Shown here: piece after piece, positions 1 to 8,006 of the stretch
Numbering within the stretch: the stretch's first letter is position 1
Layout: every line of letters starts with the position of its first letter
DNA from: an uncultured Lachnospiraceae bacterium
GTDB lineage: Bacteria; Bacillota; Clostridia; Lachnospirales; Lachnospiraceae
Reading direction: 5' to 3'
DNA: 34,368 nucleotides
Assembly (NCBI GenBank): GCA_902768735.1
Contig: CACXMK010000028.1
Location: 1-34,368 of the forward strand
The notes under the pieces: model-generated
The model's input: the letters and a program-made list of their open reading frames with translations, nothing else
Database searches by the model: none
What the model was told of the DNA's origin: nothing
Made by a program: the position numbers and the translations under genes

Positions 1-1347
1 TACTATCACGGATACACCTACTCTGAGACGCATTTCCTCAACAATACGTACATCAACGGGATCAACGTCAGCAATATGACCGCGCCGGAAGTGGAGAAGA
101 TCCTCTCCCAGAAGGCGGACGGCTATCAGCTCACGCTGCGGTTCCGCGACGGCGAGGAAGAAGTCATCTCCGGGTCGGAGATCGGCTTTAAGGTGAAACC
201 GGATGGAAGCGTGGACAGGATTCTGTCATCGCAGGACCACAAAAAATGGTTCATGTGCTTTTTCAGGCGTACGGACGGCGAAGTGGAACTGAACACGACG
301 TACGATCCGGACCGCCTCATGACAGCGGTGAACGCGCTCCCCGAGCTCCAGAAAGACAAGATGATCGCGCCTGTGGACGCATATATCGTGCTCGAGGGCA
401 CGACGTTCAATATTATTCCCGAGATCGAGGGAAATACGATCAATCTCTCCGTCGTCAGGCTGGCGGCCGAGGAAGCTGTGCAGAAAGAGGAGACTGAGAT
501 CGAGGTCGCTAAGCTCAAGTGGTCCTACAGAAAGCCGAAAGTCCGCGCGAAGGACCAGGCGATCATCGATGAGTGTGCAAAATACAATCACATGCTCGCC
601 GGCAGCATCACATGGGATCTTCCGAGCGGCGAGACGATGACGATCGACAAAGAAACGACCGTAAACTGGCTCTCTCAGGATGAAAACGGGAACTACTACA
701 GGGATGAGGATCTCTGGGAAGAGAAGATCGAATTCTGGGTTGACGAGCTGGCGAGAAATGTCAACACAGTCGGAAAGACGTGGACCTTCCATGCGACGAA
801 CTATGGAGACATTCAGGTGAGCGGAGGTGATTACGGCTATTCCGTCAACAAGGTGAAGGAAAGAGAGGAAATCTTTGACCTTCTCTGGGACGGCGATACA
901 GATGAAAGGGATCCGTATTTCTACTCGCAGCAGTATACGCGCGGAACCGGTATTGGCGGAACCTATATCGAAGCAAATCTGTCAAAACAGCACGTCTGGA
1001 TCTATATCGACGGAACCTGCGTCTGTCAGACCGACTGCGTATCGGGACTTCCGGCGAACGGACGCGGCACCCCTACCGGTGTCTTCCAGATCCTTTACAA
1101 AGATACAGATACCGACCTCAAGGGACAGAGACTCGCGAACGGCCAGTACTCCTACATCTCTCATGTGGATTACTGGATGCCTTTCTACAACGGGTGCGGT
1201 TTCCATGACGCGAGCTGGAGGTCGAGCTTTGGCGGCACGATCTACAAATACGACGGATCACACGGCTGTATCAACCTTCCTCCGTCCATTGCCGGCACTT
1301 TCTACAGTTATGTGAGGACAGGAATGCCGGTTATCGTATTCTATTAA
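1..1347 (+). CDS. L,D-transpeptidase (YkuD) with N-terminal PG-binding domain, 5' partial
   Basis: The reading frame is open from base 1, so the true start lies upstream; the ATG at 76 is internal. The first residues resemble the entry to a PG_binding_4 (VanW-adjacent) domain: an asparagine-rich strand, then INGINVSNMTAPEVEKIL. The C-terminal third is a YkuD catalytic domain. Its signature SHGCIN has the catalytic Cys at codon 423 (bases 1267-1269), about 20 residues after an upstream His in GCGFHDASW. The family forms 3-3 peptidoglycan cross-links or attaches proteins to the wall, outside the membrane. The expected N-terminal membrane anchor would be in the missing part. It is transcribed alone here and is followed by a short tandem repeat and a terminator hairpin. 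Family assignment is strong; the substrate is not determined. Confidence 0.9.
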   Translation, partial: YYHGYTYSETHFLNNTYINGINVSNMTAPEVEKILSQKADGYQLTLRFRDGEEEVISGSEIGFKVKPDGSVDRILSSQDHKKWFMCFFRRTDGEVELNTTYDPDRLMTAVNALPELQKDKMIAPVDAYIVLEGTTFNIIPEIEGNTINLSVVRLAAEEAVQKEETEIEVAKLKWSYRKPKVRAKDQAIIDECAKYNHMLAGSITWDLPSGETMTIDKETTVNWLSQDENGNYYRDEDLWEEKIEFWVDELARNVNTVGKTWTFHATNYGDIQVSGGDYGYSVNKVKEREEIFDLLWDGDTDERDPYFYSQQYTRGTGIGGTYIEANLSKQHVWIYIDGTCVCQTDCVSGLPANGRGTPTGVFQILYKDTDTDLKGQRLANGQYSYISHVDYWMPFYNGCGFHDASWRSSFGGTIYKYDGSHGCINLPPSIAGTFYSYVRTGMPVIVFY

Positions 1348-1466
1348 TCTGTCGGGTTTTTGATCTGCCGGGGATCTGATAATCTGCCGGGGATCTGATA
1401 ATCTGCCGGGGATCTGATGATCTGCCGGGTTTCTGATCTGTCGGGGATCTGATGATCTGCCGGGTT
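1347..1466. repeat. short tandem repeat, 16/19-bp units, about 7 copies
   Basis: The motif ATCTG(C/T)CGGG recurs at 1347, 1363, 1382, 1401, 1420, 1436 and 1455. The spacing is 16, 19, 19, 19, 16 and 19. The first copy overlaps the stop codon of the transpeptidase. The unit contains two related half-units (CTGCCGGG and GGATCTGAT). It does not encode a conserved frame. It lies just before the terminator. Confidence 0.85.
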
Positions 1467-1487
1467 ACACTACAGGGATTTACCCTT

Positions 1488-1529
1488 CCACCTTCCATAG
1501 GAGAACACCCCTGTGGAAGGTGGTTTTTT
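1488..1529 (+). terminator. intrinsic terminator after the L,D-transpeptidase
   Basis: CCACCTTCCA at 1488-1497 pairs perfectly with TGGAAGGTGG at 1514-1523. The stem extends inward by three more pairs, one of them G-U, around a 10-nt loop. Six T residues follow at 1524-1529. Because it ends only 20 bp before the MATE start codon, it could also act as an attenuator for that gene. Confidence 0.88.
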
Positions 1530-1549
1530 GATAATCACAGGACAATTAG

Positions 1550-2899
1550 ATGCAAAGAGATTTGACGCAGGGCAACCTGTTCGGAAAGATGATGCAGTTT
1601 GCCGTTCCGTATCTCGTCGCCTGTTTTCTGCAGACGTTTTACGGGATGGCGGACCTGTTCATCACGGGACAATTCAATGGCGCGGCGGCGGTTTCCGCGG
1701 TAGCGGTCGGCAGCCAGGTGATGCATATGCTCACTGTGGTGATCGTCGGACTCGCGATGGGTACCACCGTGTGCATCAGCAGATCGATCGGCGCAGGCTC
1801 GCAGAAGCAGGCAGCCGGGTACATCGGGAATTCTGTTGTGATGTTTGCCGGCATTGCAGTGGTCCTGACTTTTATTCTGCTGTTCAGTATCGGCGGGATT
1901 CTGGGGATCCTGGCGGTTCCTCCGGAAGCGCTGGAGGATGCCCGCAGATACCTTGTCATCTGCTTTGCAGGTGTTCCGTTCATCGTAGCTTATAACGTGA
2001 TCAGCAGTATCTTCCGCGGAATGGGAGATACCGGGAGCCCGATGGCCTTTGTGGCGATCGCGGGTCTTATCAATGTGGGGCTAGACTATGTTTTGATCGG
2101 TCCCATGAAAATGGGGGCAGCAGGGGCGGCGTTCGCGACAGTCAGCGCCCAGGCGATTTCCGTGATGCTGGCCCTATTGTTCCTCGTCAAAGGAAACGGC
2201 GGAGTCGGCGTCACGAAGAGCGACTTTCGCCCTGACGGGCAGCTGATGTCCCGCCTTGCGGGGATCGGTGTGCCGGTAGCCTTCCAGGAGGGACTGATCC
2301 AGGTGTCGTTCCTCGTCATCACAGCGATCGCGAACAGCCGCGGCGTCAATGTCGCGGCGGCTGTCGGCATCGTGGAGAAGATCATCTGTTTTCTGTTCCT
2401 TGTGCCCTCGTCTATGCTCTCAACCGTTTCGGCGGTCGCCGCGCAGAACGCCGGCGCAGGTAAGCACGAGCGCAGCCGGAAAGCGCTGTGGTACGGCATC
2501 ACTGTCTGTGTGACTGTCGGCGCGGTCGTCTTTCTGGTCTGCCAGTTCGCGGCGGAACAGATCGTCGGCGTATTTGTGACAGACGAGCCGGAAGTGGTCA
2601 GGCTTGGCGGGCAGTACCTGAGATCCTACACGATCGACTGTATGATCGCGGGAATCCATTTCTGCTTCGGCGGATATTTCAGCGCGTATGGAAAGTCGCT
2701 CTATTCTTTTTTCCACAACATCGCGTCCATCGCGCTCATAAGGATTCCGGGCGCATACCTGGCGTCCGTCCTGTTTCCTGCGACGCTTTACCCGATGGGG
2801 CTCGCGGCGCCGACGGGCTCGCTCCTGTCGACGTTCATCTGCTTGTATCTGTATAAAAGACTGGTCGCGAAGCAGGAGAAGATGTTTCCCGGATTTTGA
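1550..2899 (+). CDS. MATE family multidrug/cation antiporter
   Basis: A 449-residue, very hydrophobic protein with about 12 predicted membrane segments in two similar halves, the normal MATE length. The N-terminus (LTQGNLFGKMMQFAVP, then a helix with QTFYGMADLFITGQ) and the AVGSQVMHM and MGTTVCISRSIGAG segments are typical of the DinF/NorM-like clade common in Clostridia. Such proteins export cationic drugs or metabolites from the cytoplasm using a Na+ or H+ gradient. The ATG at 1550 has a modest AGGA site 7 nt upstream. It is separated from the upstream gene by a terminator. Its last codons (GGATTTTGA) form the left edge of the repeat array that follows. The exported substrate cannot be read from the sequence. 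Confidence 0.93.
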   Translation: MQRDLTQGNLFGKMMQFAVPYLVACFLQTFYGMADLFITGQFNGAAAVSAVAVGSQVMHMLTVVIVGLAMGTTVCISRSIGAGSQKQAAGYIGNSVVMFAGIAVVLTFILLFSIGGILGILAVPPEALEDARRYLVICFAGVPFIVAYNVISSIFRGMGDTGSPMAFVAIAGLINVGLDYVLIGPMKMGAAGAAFATVSAQAISVMLALLFLVKGNGGVGVTKSDFRPDGQLMSRLAGIGVPVAFQEGLIQVSFLVITAIANSRGVNVAAAVGIVEKIICFLFLVPSSMLSTVSAVAAQNAGAGKHERSRKALWYGITVCVTVGAVVFLVCQFAAEQIVGVFVTDEPEVVRLGGQYLRSYTIDCMIAGIHFCFGGYFSAYGKSLYSFFHNIASIALIRIPGAYLASVLFPATLYPMGLAAPTGSLLSTFICLYLYKRLVAKQEKMFPGF

Positions 2900-3297
2900 G
2901 CGGTTGGGCGCATTTGTAAAGTGGGGAAAAAATGTTCCCACAGATTTTGAGTGAGTTGGGCGCAGGCATCTGATCAAGTGCAAAATGTTCCAATAATTCT
3001 TGCGATGAAAGGCAGAGTTGGGCGCAGCGAGCAGTGTTTTGAAAAATGTATACAAATAGAAGCCTGACTATTGGAACACTATTTCCGTATGCCCGTATCA
3101 CGCCCAACTATCCTAAGATTAGTCATTATTTGTGGAGCATTTTCTTAGAATAATCTCATTACGCCCAACCGCGATGAAATTAGATGGAACATTTTTGGCG
3201 AATGCCTATGTCACGCCCAACCATTCAGTATACGCAATAATCCCTGGGGAACAAATCTGAGAAACATTCTCACCCGGCAACATATGGGGAGAAAACA
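2900..3297. repeat. symmetric six-site repeat array (GTTGGGCG/AAAATGTTCC), no gene
   Basis: This 398-bp gap has no convincing ORF. GTTGGGCG occurs on the + strand at 2903, 2955 and 3017. Its complement CGCCCAAC occurs at 3101-3108, 3162-3169 and 3214-3221. The spacings are 52 and 62 on the left and 61 and 52 on the right, so all three pairs share a centre at about 3062. Most units carry a second block, AAAATGTTCC or a near match (GGAACATTTT on the right), 15-20 bp inside the first. The DNA between the blocks is little conserved. It could be a multi-site operator, a degraded MITE-like inverted element or a structured RNA. The last 76 bases (3222-3297) should hold the csoR promoter and ribosome binding site, but no clear -10/-35 pair is visible. 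Confidence 0.85.
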
Positions 3298-3810
3298 ATG
3301 AGAGAAACAGAAAAAATCCTGTCGAAAAATGAAGAAATGACAGCTGGAGTGGATGGCGATAGCCGGGAGGCAGCAAACGGACACTACCACACGCACGACG
3401 GCGTTCATTACCACACGCACGACGGCGAGGAAGCACACAGCCATGAAGGCGAGAACGCCCATGACCACAGCCGCGACGGAGAGCATGCCCATGACCACGG
3501 CCATAACGGCGGGCATGCCCATGACCACCACAACCACAGCCACACGCACGATCCGCAAGAGACGCGCGCCATCATCAATCGTCTCAAGCGGTCGATCGGA
3601 CATCTCGACAAAGTGCGCCGCATGGTGGAAGAGGGCGAGGACTGCGCGGACGTACTGATCCAGTTGTCCGCGGTGAAGTCAGAGATCAACAATACCGGAA
3701 AGCTCATTCTCAAGCAGCATATGGAGCACTGCATTGTAGAGGCCGTCAGGGAGAATGACCGGGAATCCATCGAAAAAATGAACGAAGCGATCGACCGCTT
3801 CATGAAATAA
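3298..3810 (+). CDS. csoR: CsoR-type copper-sensing repressor with His-rich N-terminal extension
   Basis: Residues 87-170 form a CsoR/RcnR/FrmR (DUF156) helical domain. The Cu(I) triad is intact with the exact family spacing: C116, H141 and C145 (CsoR C36-H61-C65, separated by 25 and 4). Copper sensing is therefore more likely than nickel or formaldehyde sensing. Residues 29-84 contain about 21 histidines in HTHDG, HAHDH and similar repeats; ordinary CsoR is about 90 residues with no such region. The extension looks like a metal-binding or buffering segment. CsoR tetramers release operator DNA when they bind Cu(I). No copper ATPase or chaperone gene is adjacent, so the target is unclear; the repeat array just upstream and the MATE gene are possible targets. 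A GGGGAGA site precedes the ATG. Confidence 0.88.
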   Translation: MRETEKILSKNEEMTAGVDGDSREAANGHYHTHDGVHYHTHDGEEAHSHEGENAHDHSRDGEHAHDHGHNGGHAHDHHNHSHTHDPQETRAIINRLKRSIGHLDKVRRMVEEGEDCADVLIQLSAVKSEINNTGKLILKQHMEHCIVEAVRENDRESIEKMNEAIDRFMK

Positions 3811-3900
3811 GATCATTCTGCCGCACTGATCGAAAACAACGGAGCAACTGACGCAGAGACAGCCTGCGGCGCTGTCCAAGGTAAAGAGAAAGGACTTAAA

Positions 3901-5148
3901 ATGGACGACAAACAGCGCAAGTACCAGATTGACACACCGGAAAACAGGGCGTTCCTGCAGGCAAACGCAGAGGCGCTGCTTAGCTTCGGGCATAGATTTC
4001 CGTCTCCCGAAGGCGGCTCCTATTATCTTGGCGACGACGGCACACCCTGGAAGGACAGAAACCGCGAGACATGGATCACGGCGAGAATGTGCCATGTTTA
4101 CAGCCTGGGCGCTATGCTGGGCCACGGCGGAAGCGAGGCGCTGGCCGACGCGGCACTGAAGGGCCTGCGCGGTGAGCTCCACGACACAGTGAACGGCGGG
4201 TGGTATAGCGGAAGAACTGCGGGGGGCGATGTTTTGGCAGGGAAGCAGTGCTATGCGCACGCTTTTGTGATCCTCGCCGCATCGAGCGCGCTGCTGGCAG
4301 GCCGCCCCGGGGCACAGGAGCTCTTTGACGAGGCGGTCGCCCTCTATGACGAGCGCTTCTGGAATGAGGAGGAAGGCCTCTCCTGCGACACCTGGAACAC
4401 GGAATTCACAGAACTCGACAGTTACCGCGGCCTGAACGCGAATATGCATACAGTCGAGGCGTTCCTTGCGGCATCCGACGCGACAGGCGAGCCAAAATAC
4501 AGGGTACGCGCAGGCCGTATCATCGACCGCGTTCTCGGATGGGCTCAAGACAACGGCTGGAGAATGCCGGAACACTATAGCAGCGACTGGCAGCCCGACC
4601 TTCTGTGCAACATGGATAAACCGGACGACCAGTTCAAGCCCTACGGAGCGACGCCGGGACACGGCATCGAATGGGCGCGCCTGATCGCGCAGTGGTCGCT
4701 CTCCACGTACGGTGGCGTTATCAGGAAAGAAGCATACTATCTGGAAGCCGCGGCAAACCTGTTTGACCGTGCGATTTCGGACGGCTGGAATGCGGACGGC
4801 GCGCCGGGAATCGTCTACACGACGGACTGGAACGGAAAACCCGTCGTCCACGACAGGATGCACTGGACGCTGGCTGAGGCGATCAACACGTCCGCCTGCC
4901 TGTACCGCATTACAGGAGATGAGAAGTACGCGGAGCGCTACGAGGAATTTATGCGCTATTTAGATGAGAAAGTGATGGACCATGTGAACGGCTCCTGGTT
5001 CCATCAGCTCGACAGCCGGAACAGGCCGCTGGATACTGTGTGGCCGGGCAAATCCGACCTGTATCACGCGCTGCAGGCGATGCTGATTCCGTACTACGAG
5101 CCGGATCTCTCGATCGCGGCGGCGGTAAAGATGGGGAAGAAGATCTAG
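3901..5148 (+). CDS. N-acylglucosamine 2-epimerase family sugar isomerase (YihS-like)
   Basis: A 415-residue (alpha/alpha)6-barrel protein of the AGE family. The residues known from E. coli YihS all have counterparts at matching offsets: R62 (R55), H183 (H176), H254 and E257 in PGHGIEW (H248, E251), and H389 in GKSDLYH (H383). YihS-type enzymes interconvert aldoses and ketoses such as mannose/fructose or sulfoquinovose/sulfofructose, and other members epimerise N-acylglucosamine. The sequence alone does not decide between these. It is cytoplasmic, with no signal peptide. A GAAAGGA site precedes the ATG at 3901. No sugar transporter or kinase gene is adjacent. The gene is followed by a 71-bp repeat array rather than a recognisable terminator. 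Confidence 0.88.
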   Translation: MDDKQRKYQIDTPENRAFLQANAEALLSFGHRFPSPEGGSYYLGDDGTPWKDRNRETWITARMCHVYSLGAMLGHGGSEALADAALKGLRGELHDTVNGGWYSGRTAGGDVLAGKQCYAHAFVILAASSALLAGRPGAQELFDEAVALYDERFWNEEEGLSCDTWNTEFTELDSYRGLNANMHTVEAFLAASDATGEPKYRVRAGRIIDRVLGWAQDNGWRMPEHYSSDWQPDLLCNMDKPDDQFKPYGATPGHGIEWARLIAQWSLSTYGGVIRKEAYYLEAAANLFDRAISDGWNADGAPGIVYTTDWNGKPVVHDRMHWTLAEAINTSACLYRITGDEKYAERYEEFMRYLDEKVMDHVNGSWFHQLDSRNRPLDTVWPGKSDLYHALQAMLIPYYEPDLSIAAAVKMGKKI

Positions 5149-5596
5149 CCGATGCTTTGGGGGATTTATTGCCGGTTGAGGGGCGGTGGAAGCCCTATGG
5201 GCGTCCCTCAACCGTCCGATTCGTCGATTTAAGCTTGAATTGCCGTTTGAGGGGCGGTGGAAGCCCTATGGGCGTCCCTCAACCGGCCAATTTATGGATT
5301 TAAGCTTGAATTGCCGTTTGAGGGGTGATGGAACCCTTTCGGGCGTCCCTCAACCGTCCAATTCGTCGATTTAAGCTTGAATTGCCGGTAAAGGGGCGAT
5401 GGAAGCCCTATGGGCGTCCCTCAACCGTCCGATTCGTCGATTTAAGCTTGAATTGCCGTTTGAGGGGCGGTGGAAGCCCTATGGGCGTCCCTCAACCGTC
5501 CAATTCAGAAATATCAACTTGATATGCCGCTTAGAAGGCGGCTAAAGGGTGTCAAACGGCACCAAACCGGAAACACTTGCAGGGAGAAGGAAAAGC
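5149..5596. repeat. 71-bp tandem hairpin repeat, five copies, no gene
   Basis: Units begin at 5178, 5249, 5320, 5391 and 5462, each exactly 71 bp apart; the last degenerates after about 5510. Each unit holds a potential hairpin. In copy 1, CGGTTGAGGG (5173-5182) pairs with CCCTCAACCG (5205-5214), with an inner GCCC-TAT-GGGC stem. In copy 3 the inner stem is kept with a different loop (CCC-TTTC-GGG) and the unit length stays 71. Because 71 is not a multiple of 3, the short ORFs here are not a repeated protein. There is no T tract after the hairpins. The 5' end of the following gene's leader lies at about 5533-5596. Confidence 0.93.
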
Positions 5597-7117
5597 ATGC
5601 CAGAAATTATGACAGAAAAGGAAGCGCAGGCGCTGAAAGCGCGTAGGGCACGAAGAAGACGTAAGCGTGAAGCAATGCGCAGAAAGAGACAGAGGCAGAT
5701 CAGGATCCGCCTGGCGATCCTTGCGATCGTAATCATAGTGGCGCTTATTGGCGTAGGTGTTGTTGCCTTCGGAAATCACAAGAAGAATGTGCGGGAGCAG
5801 GAAGCAGCGCTCGCTGCGTCCCGTGAGATCGCTGAGCAGCAGGAAGCGGCCGCAGCAGAGGCATCCCGCATAGCGGCGGAGGAAGCCGCAGCAGAAGCAA
5901 GCCGCAAGGCAGCAGAAGAAGCGAAGACTGCAGACAAGAAGACGGAAGAAGAAAAGACTGCAGACAAGAAGACGGAAGAAGAAAAGACTGCAGACAAGAA
6001 GACGGAAGAAGAAAAGACTGCAGACAAGAAGACGGAAGAAGCAAAAGCTGCAGACAAGAAGACAGAAGCAGCTGCAGCCGGCTCAACAAGTCAGGCGCCA
6101 ACAACCGACGACCAGAAGGCAGCTGAGCAGAAGAAGACCGACGACCAGAACACGGCTGATCAGAAGAAGACCGAGACTGCCACCGAGAAGTCTTCCCGCG
6201 AGAAAGCGGAGGAAGAAGGCGCTTTGGCGGCGTCCCGCAAAGCCGCTGAGGAAGAAAAGGCAAGGGAAGAAGCCGGAAAGATCCCCGGACTTAACAAGAG
6301 CTATGATTTCAAGACCACGGACCAGACAGAGGACGTGCCCGATGACATCGACAGCGAGTATGCCGTCATAGTCGACCTGGTAAGCGGCAACGTGATCGCG
6401 GGCAGGAATTACGATGAGACCATGTACCCGGCCTCCATGACCAAAATACTGACGCTCCTTGTAGCTGCCGAGAATATCGACCGCAAGAAGCTCGACACAG
6501 ACACCTATGAGATCCATCAGGGGATCACGAGCTATGTTTACAGCAACCAGATGAGCCAGGTGGGATGGGGCATCGGCGACACGCCGTCGATCAGGAGCCT
6601 GATGTACGGGACGATCCTTCCCTCCGGCGCGGACGGCGCGCTCGCGCTCGCAGAGTATACAGCCGGTTCGGAAGAGGCCTTTGTCGAGCTCATGAACAAA
6701 AAACTGAAAGAGCTGGGAATCTCCGACACGGCGCACTTTACGAACGTCGTCGGGGCTTTTGACGAGGATCACTACTGCACGGCGCTTGATATGGCGACGA
6801 TCCTGAGGGCAGCGATCGACAACGAGCTTTGCCGGGAAGTGCTCTCCTGCCATTACTATGAAGTGGAGCGCTCGCTCGACGATGATGCCGAGCTCATCGG
6901 CATCTCCAACTGGTTCCTCAGGAGGATAGAGGACAAGGACACACACGGCGAAGTCATCTGCGGAAAGACCGGCTTTGTTTCGGAAGCAGGATACTGCGCG
7001 GCAAGTTACCAGAAGTCTGACGGCGGCGGTCACTACATCTGCGTGACAGCTGACGGGCCCGGAATCTGGCCTTGCATCTACGACCATGTGGAGCTTTACG
7101 AGACGTACACAGAGTAA
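5597..7117 (+). CDS. membrane-anchored D-alanyl-D-alanine carboxypeptidase (peptidase S11)
   Basis: The ATG at 5597 is chosen over an upstream GTG at 5549 because AGGGAGAAGG lies just before it; this gives 506 residues. Order: a very basic cytoplasmic stretch (1-36), one membrane helix (37-59), a long Ala/Glu/Lys-rich probable coiled coil (65-230) with five KTADKKTEEE-type repeats, then an S11 penicillin-binding domain. Catalytic motifs are S280-x-x-K283 and K457-T-G459. The middle motif reads S343-G-A345 where the classical form is SxN. The family trims the terminal D-Ala of peptidoglycan stem peptides outside the cell. N-terminal anchoring and the long stalk differ from DacA/PBP5, which has a signal peptide and a C-terminal anchor. 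A copy of the gene's 3' end is duplicated just downstream. Confidence 0.9.
   Translation: MPEIMTEKEAQALKARRARRRRKREAMRRKRQRQIRIRLAILAIVIIVALIGVGVVAFGNHKKNVREQEAALAASREIAEQQEAAAAEASRIAAEEAAAEASRKAAEEAKTADKKTEEEKTADKKTEEEKTADKKTEEEKTADKKTEEAKAADKKTEAAAAGSTSQAPTTDDQKAAEQKKTDDQNTADQKKTETATEKSSREKAEEEGALAASRKAAEEEKAREEAGKIPGLNKSYDFKTTDQTEDVPDDIDSEYAVIVDLVSGNVIAGRNYDETMYPASMTKILTLLVAAENIDRKKLDTDTYEIHQGITSYVYSNQMSQVGWGIGDTPSIRSLMYGTILPSGADGALALAEYTAGSEEAFVELMNKKLKELGISDTAHFTNVVGAFDEDHYCTALDMATILRAAIDNELCREVLSCHYYEVERSLDDDAELIGISNWFLRRIEDKDTHGEVICGKTGFVSEAGYCAASYQKSDGGGHYICVTADGPGIWPCIYDHVELYETYTE
5924..6073 (+). repeat. in-frame 30-bp tandem repeat, about five copies
   Basis: A 30-bp unit encoding KTADKKTEEE is repeated almost without change, and the fifth copy has diverged to KAADKKTEAA. 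It lies in the stalk of the D,D-carboxypeptidase. The near-identity of copies at the DNA level implies recent expansion and likely length variation between strains. Confidence 0.92.
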
Positions 7118-7196
7118 TGACGCCGCCGCGTGATTGAGGCAGTCATACAACGAGACGTACACAGAGTAATGACGCCGCCCTGCGTGATTGAGGCAG
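7098..7196 (+). repeat. direct duplication of the 3' end of the carboxypeptidase gene
   Basis: About 45 bp at 7098-7142 (the last codons, the stop and the following bases) are repeated at 7150-7196 with a 2-bp insertion. The second copy again contains ACGAGACGTACACAGAGTAA, but it lies outside the coding frame. The offset is 52 bp. Confidence 0.88.
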
Positions 7197-7262
7197 CCCC
7201 GCAGTATTTCGCGCGGATGACAGAGAAAAGACAACATCGTTAGTGACAGATGAGGTACGGCA

Positions 7263-8006
7263 GTGAACAGTAATAACGGATATGGCAAAAACACTCTGAT
7301 CGGCGGCGCCCTGTTGCTCGCAAGCCTTGCGATCGCCGCGATCGGCGTGATCGTAAGTCTCAGGACCGGATCGGACCGGTATTTTCTCATAGCTAGCATT
7401 CCGACGGCAGCGCTGATCGTAGCCGGCGGAATGAAGATCCGTCGAGGAATGCTGATGGGCGAAAACCGCCTGCTCCTTCCCGCCGGCGAGCAGACGATCA
7501 CCGCGGAAGTGCTGGGCGTAACGAGAAGCCTTCGGACGGCAGGCGAAAAGACAACCTACTGCATCGTGGTCCGCTACAAGGACCCCGTGACAGGCAGGGA
7601 GGAGACCTTCAGCAGCCGCCCTTTGGACAGCTACCCCGGCAAAGAAGTCATTGGCAAAACAGTGACCGTCCGCCTGGATCCCGGCGAGAAAGGCAAATAT
7701 GTCGTAGAGATCGACCCGCTGCTTGAAGCGGTGAAGAAGGAGCGCGAGCTGCAGGCTGGCATAGCGCCGTCCGGCGCGCGTGAGCCTGAAGCGCCGAAGG
7801 AAAGCGCAGAAAAAAGCGCAGAGAAAAGTGCAAAAAAAAGCGCAGAGAAAAGTGCAGAGAAAAGTGCAGAGAAAAGTGCAGAAAAAAGCGCAGAGAAAAG
7901 TGCAGAAAAAAGCGTAGAAGAAAACGCAGAAAAAGGCACAGAAAAAAGCGTAGAAGAAAGCGCAGAAGAAAGCAGTACAGGGGGAAAAAATGGCGGAACT
8001 GCGTAA
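7263..8006 (+). CDS. DUF3592-like membrane protein with repetitive Lys/Glu/Ser tail
   Basis: A 247-residue protein starting at a GTG with a GATGAGG site upstream. Two membrane segments (about 13-32 and 40-57) precede a small beta-rich domain (about 72-155). Its pattern, with VRYKDPVTGREETF and then VTVRLDPGEKGKYVVEID, resembles DUF3592 proteins, whose function is not established. Residues about 178-240 are a low-complexity SAEK repeat with a 12-bp DNA period. The rhomboid gene starts inside its 3' end (17-bp overlap), so the two are probably co-transcribed and translationally coupled. A repeat-rich tail next to a rhomboid protease makes it a possible substrate or partner, but that is only inference. 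Confidence 0.65.
   Translation: MNSNNGYGKNTLIGGALLLASLAIAAIGVIVSLRTGSDRYFLIASIPTAALIVAGGMKIRRGMLMGENRLLLPAGEQTITAEVLGVTRSLRTAGEKTTYCIVVRYKDPVTGREETFSSRPLDSYPGKEVIGKTVTVRLDPGEKGKYVVEIDPLLEAVKKERELQAGIAPSGAREPEAPKESAEKSAEKSAKKSAEKSAEKSAEKSAEKSAEKSAEKSVEENAEKGTEKSVEESAEESSTGGKNGGTA
7799..7976 (+). repeat. in-frame 12-bp tandem repeat encoding SAEK
   Basis: About 14 copies of an AGCGCAGARAAA-like 12-mer encode (S/N)(A/V)E(K/E). The first copies are the most regular and the last diverge to SVEE and NAEK. The segment is strongly purine-rich on the + strand. Confidence 0.88.

Noticed and set aside
226-792. 188-residue antisense ORF
   Set aside because: Shadow of the L,D-transpeptidase; Arg/Asp-rich composition and no ribosome binding site.
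2900-3297. CRISPR array
   Set aside because: The repeated block is only 8-10 bp, half the copies are inverted, and no cas genes are present.
3679-4863. 394-residue antisense ORF
   Set aside because: It overlaps the well-supported sugar isomerase in full and resembles no family; codon-bias shadow.
5040-5522. short ORFs through the 71-bp array
   Set aside because: 71 is not a multiple of three; the apparent repeated peptides are by-products of the DNA repeat.
6083-7501. 472-residue antisense ORF
   Set aside because: Lies opposite the D,D-carboxypeptidase, whose motifs are clear; composition is that of a shadow.
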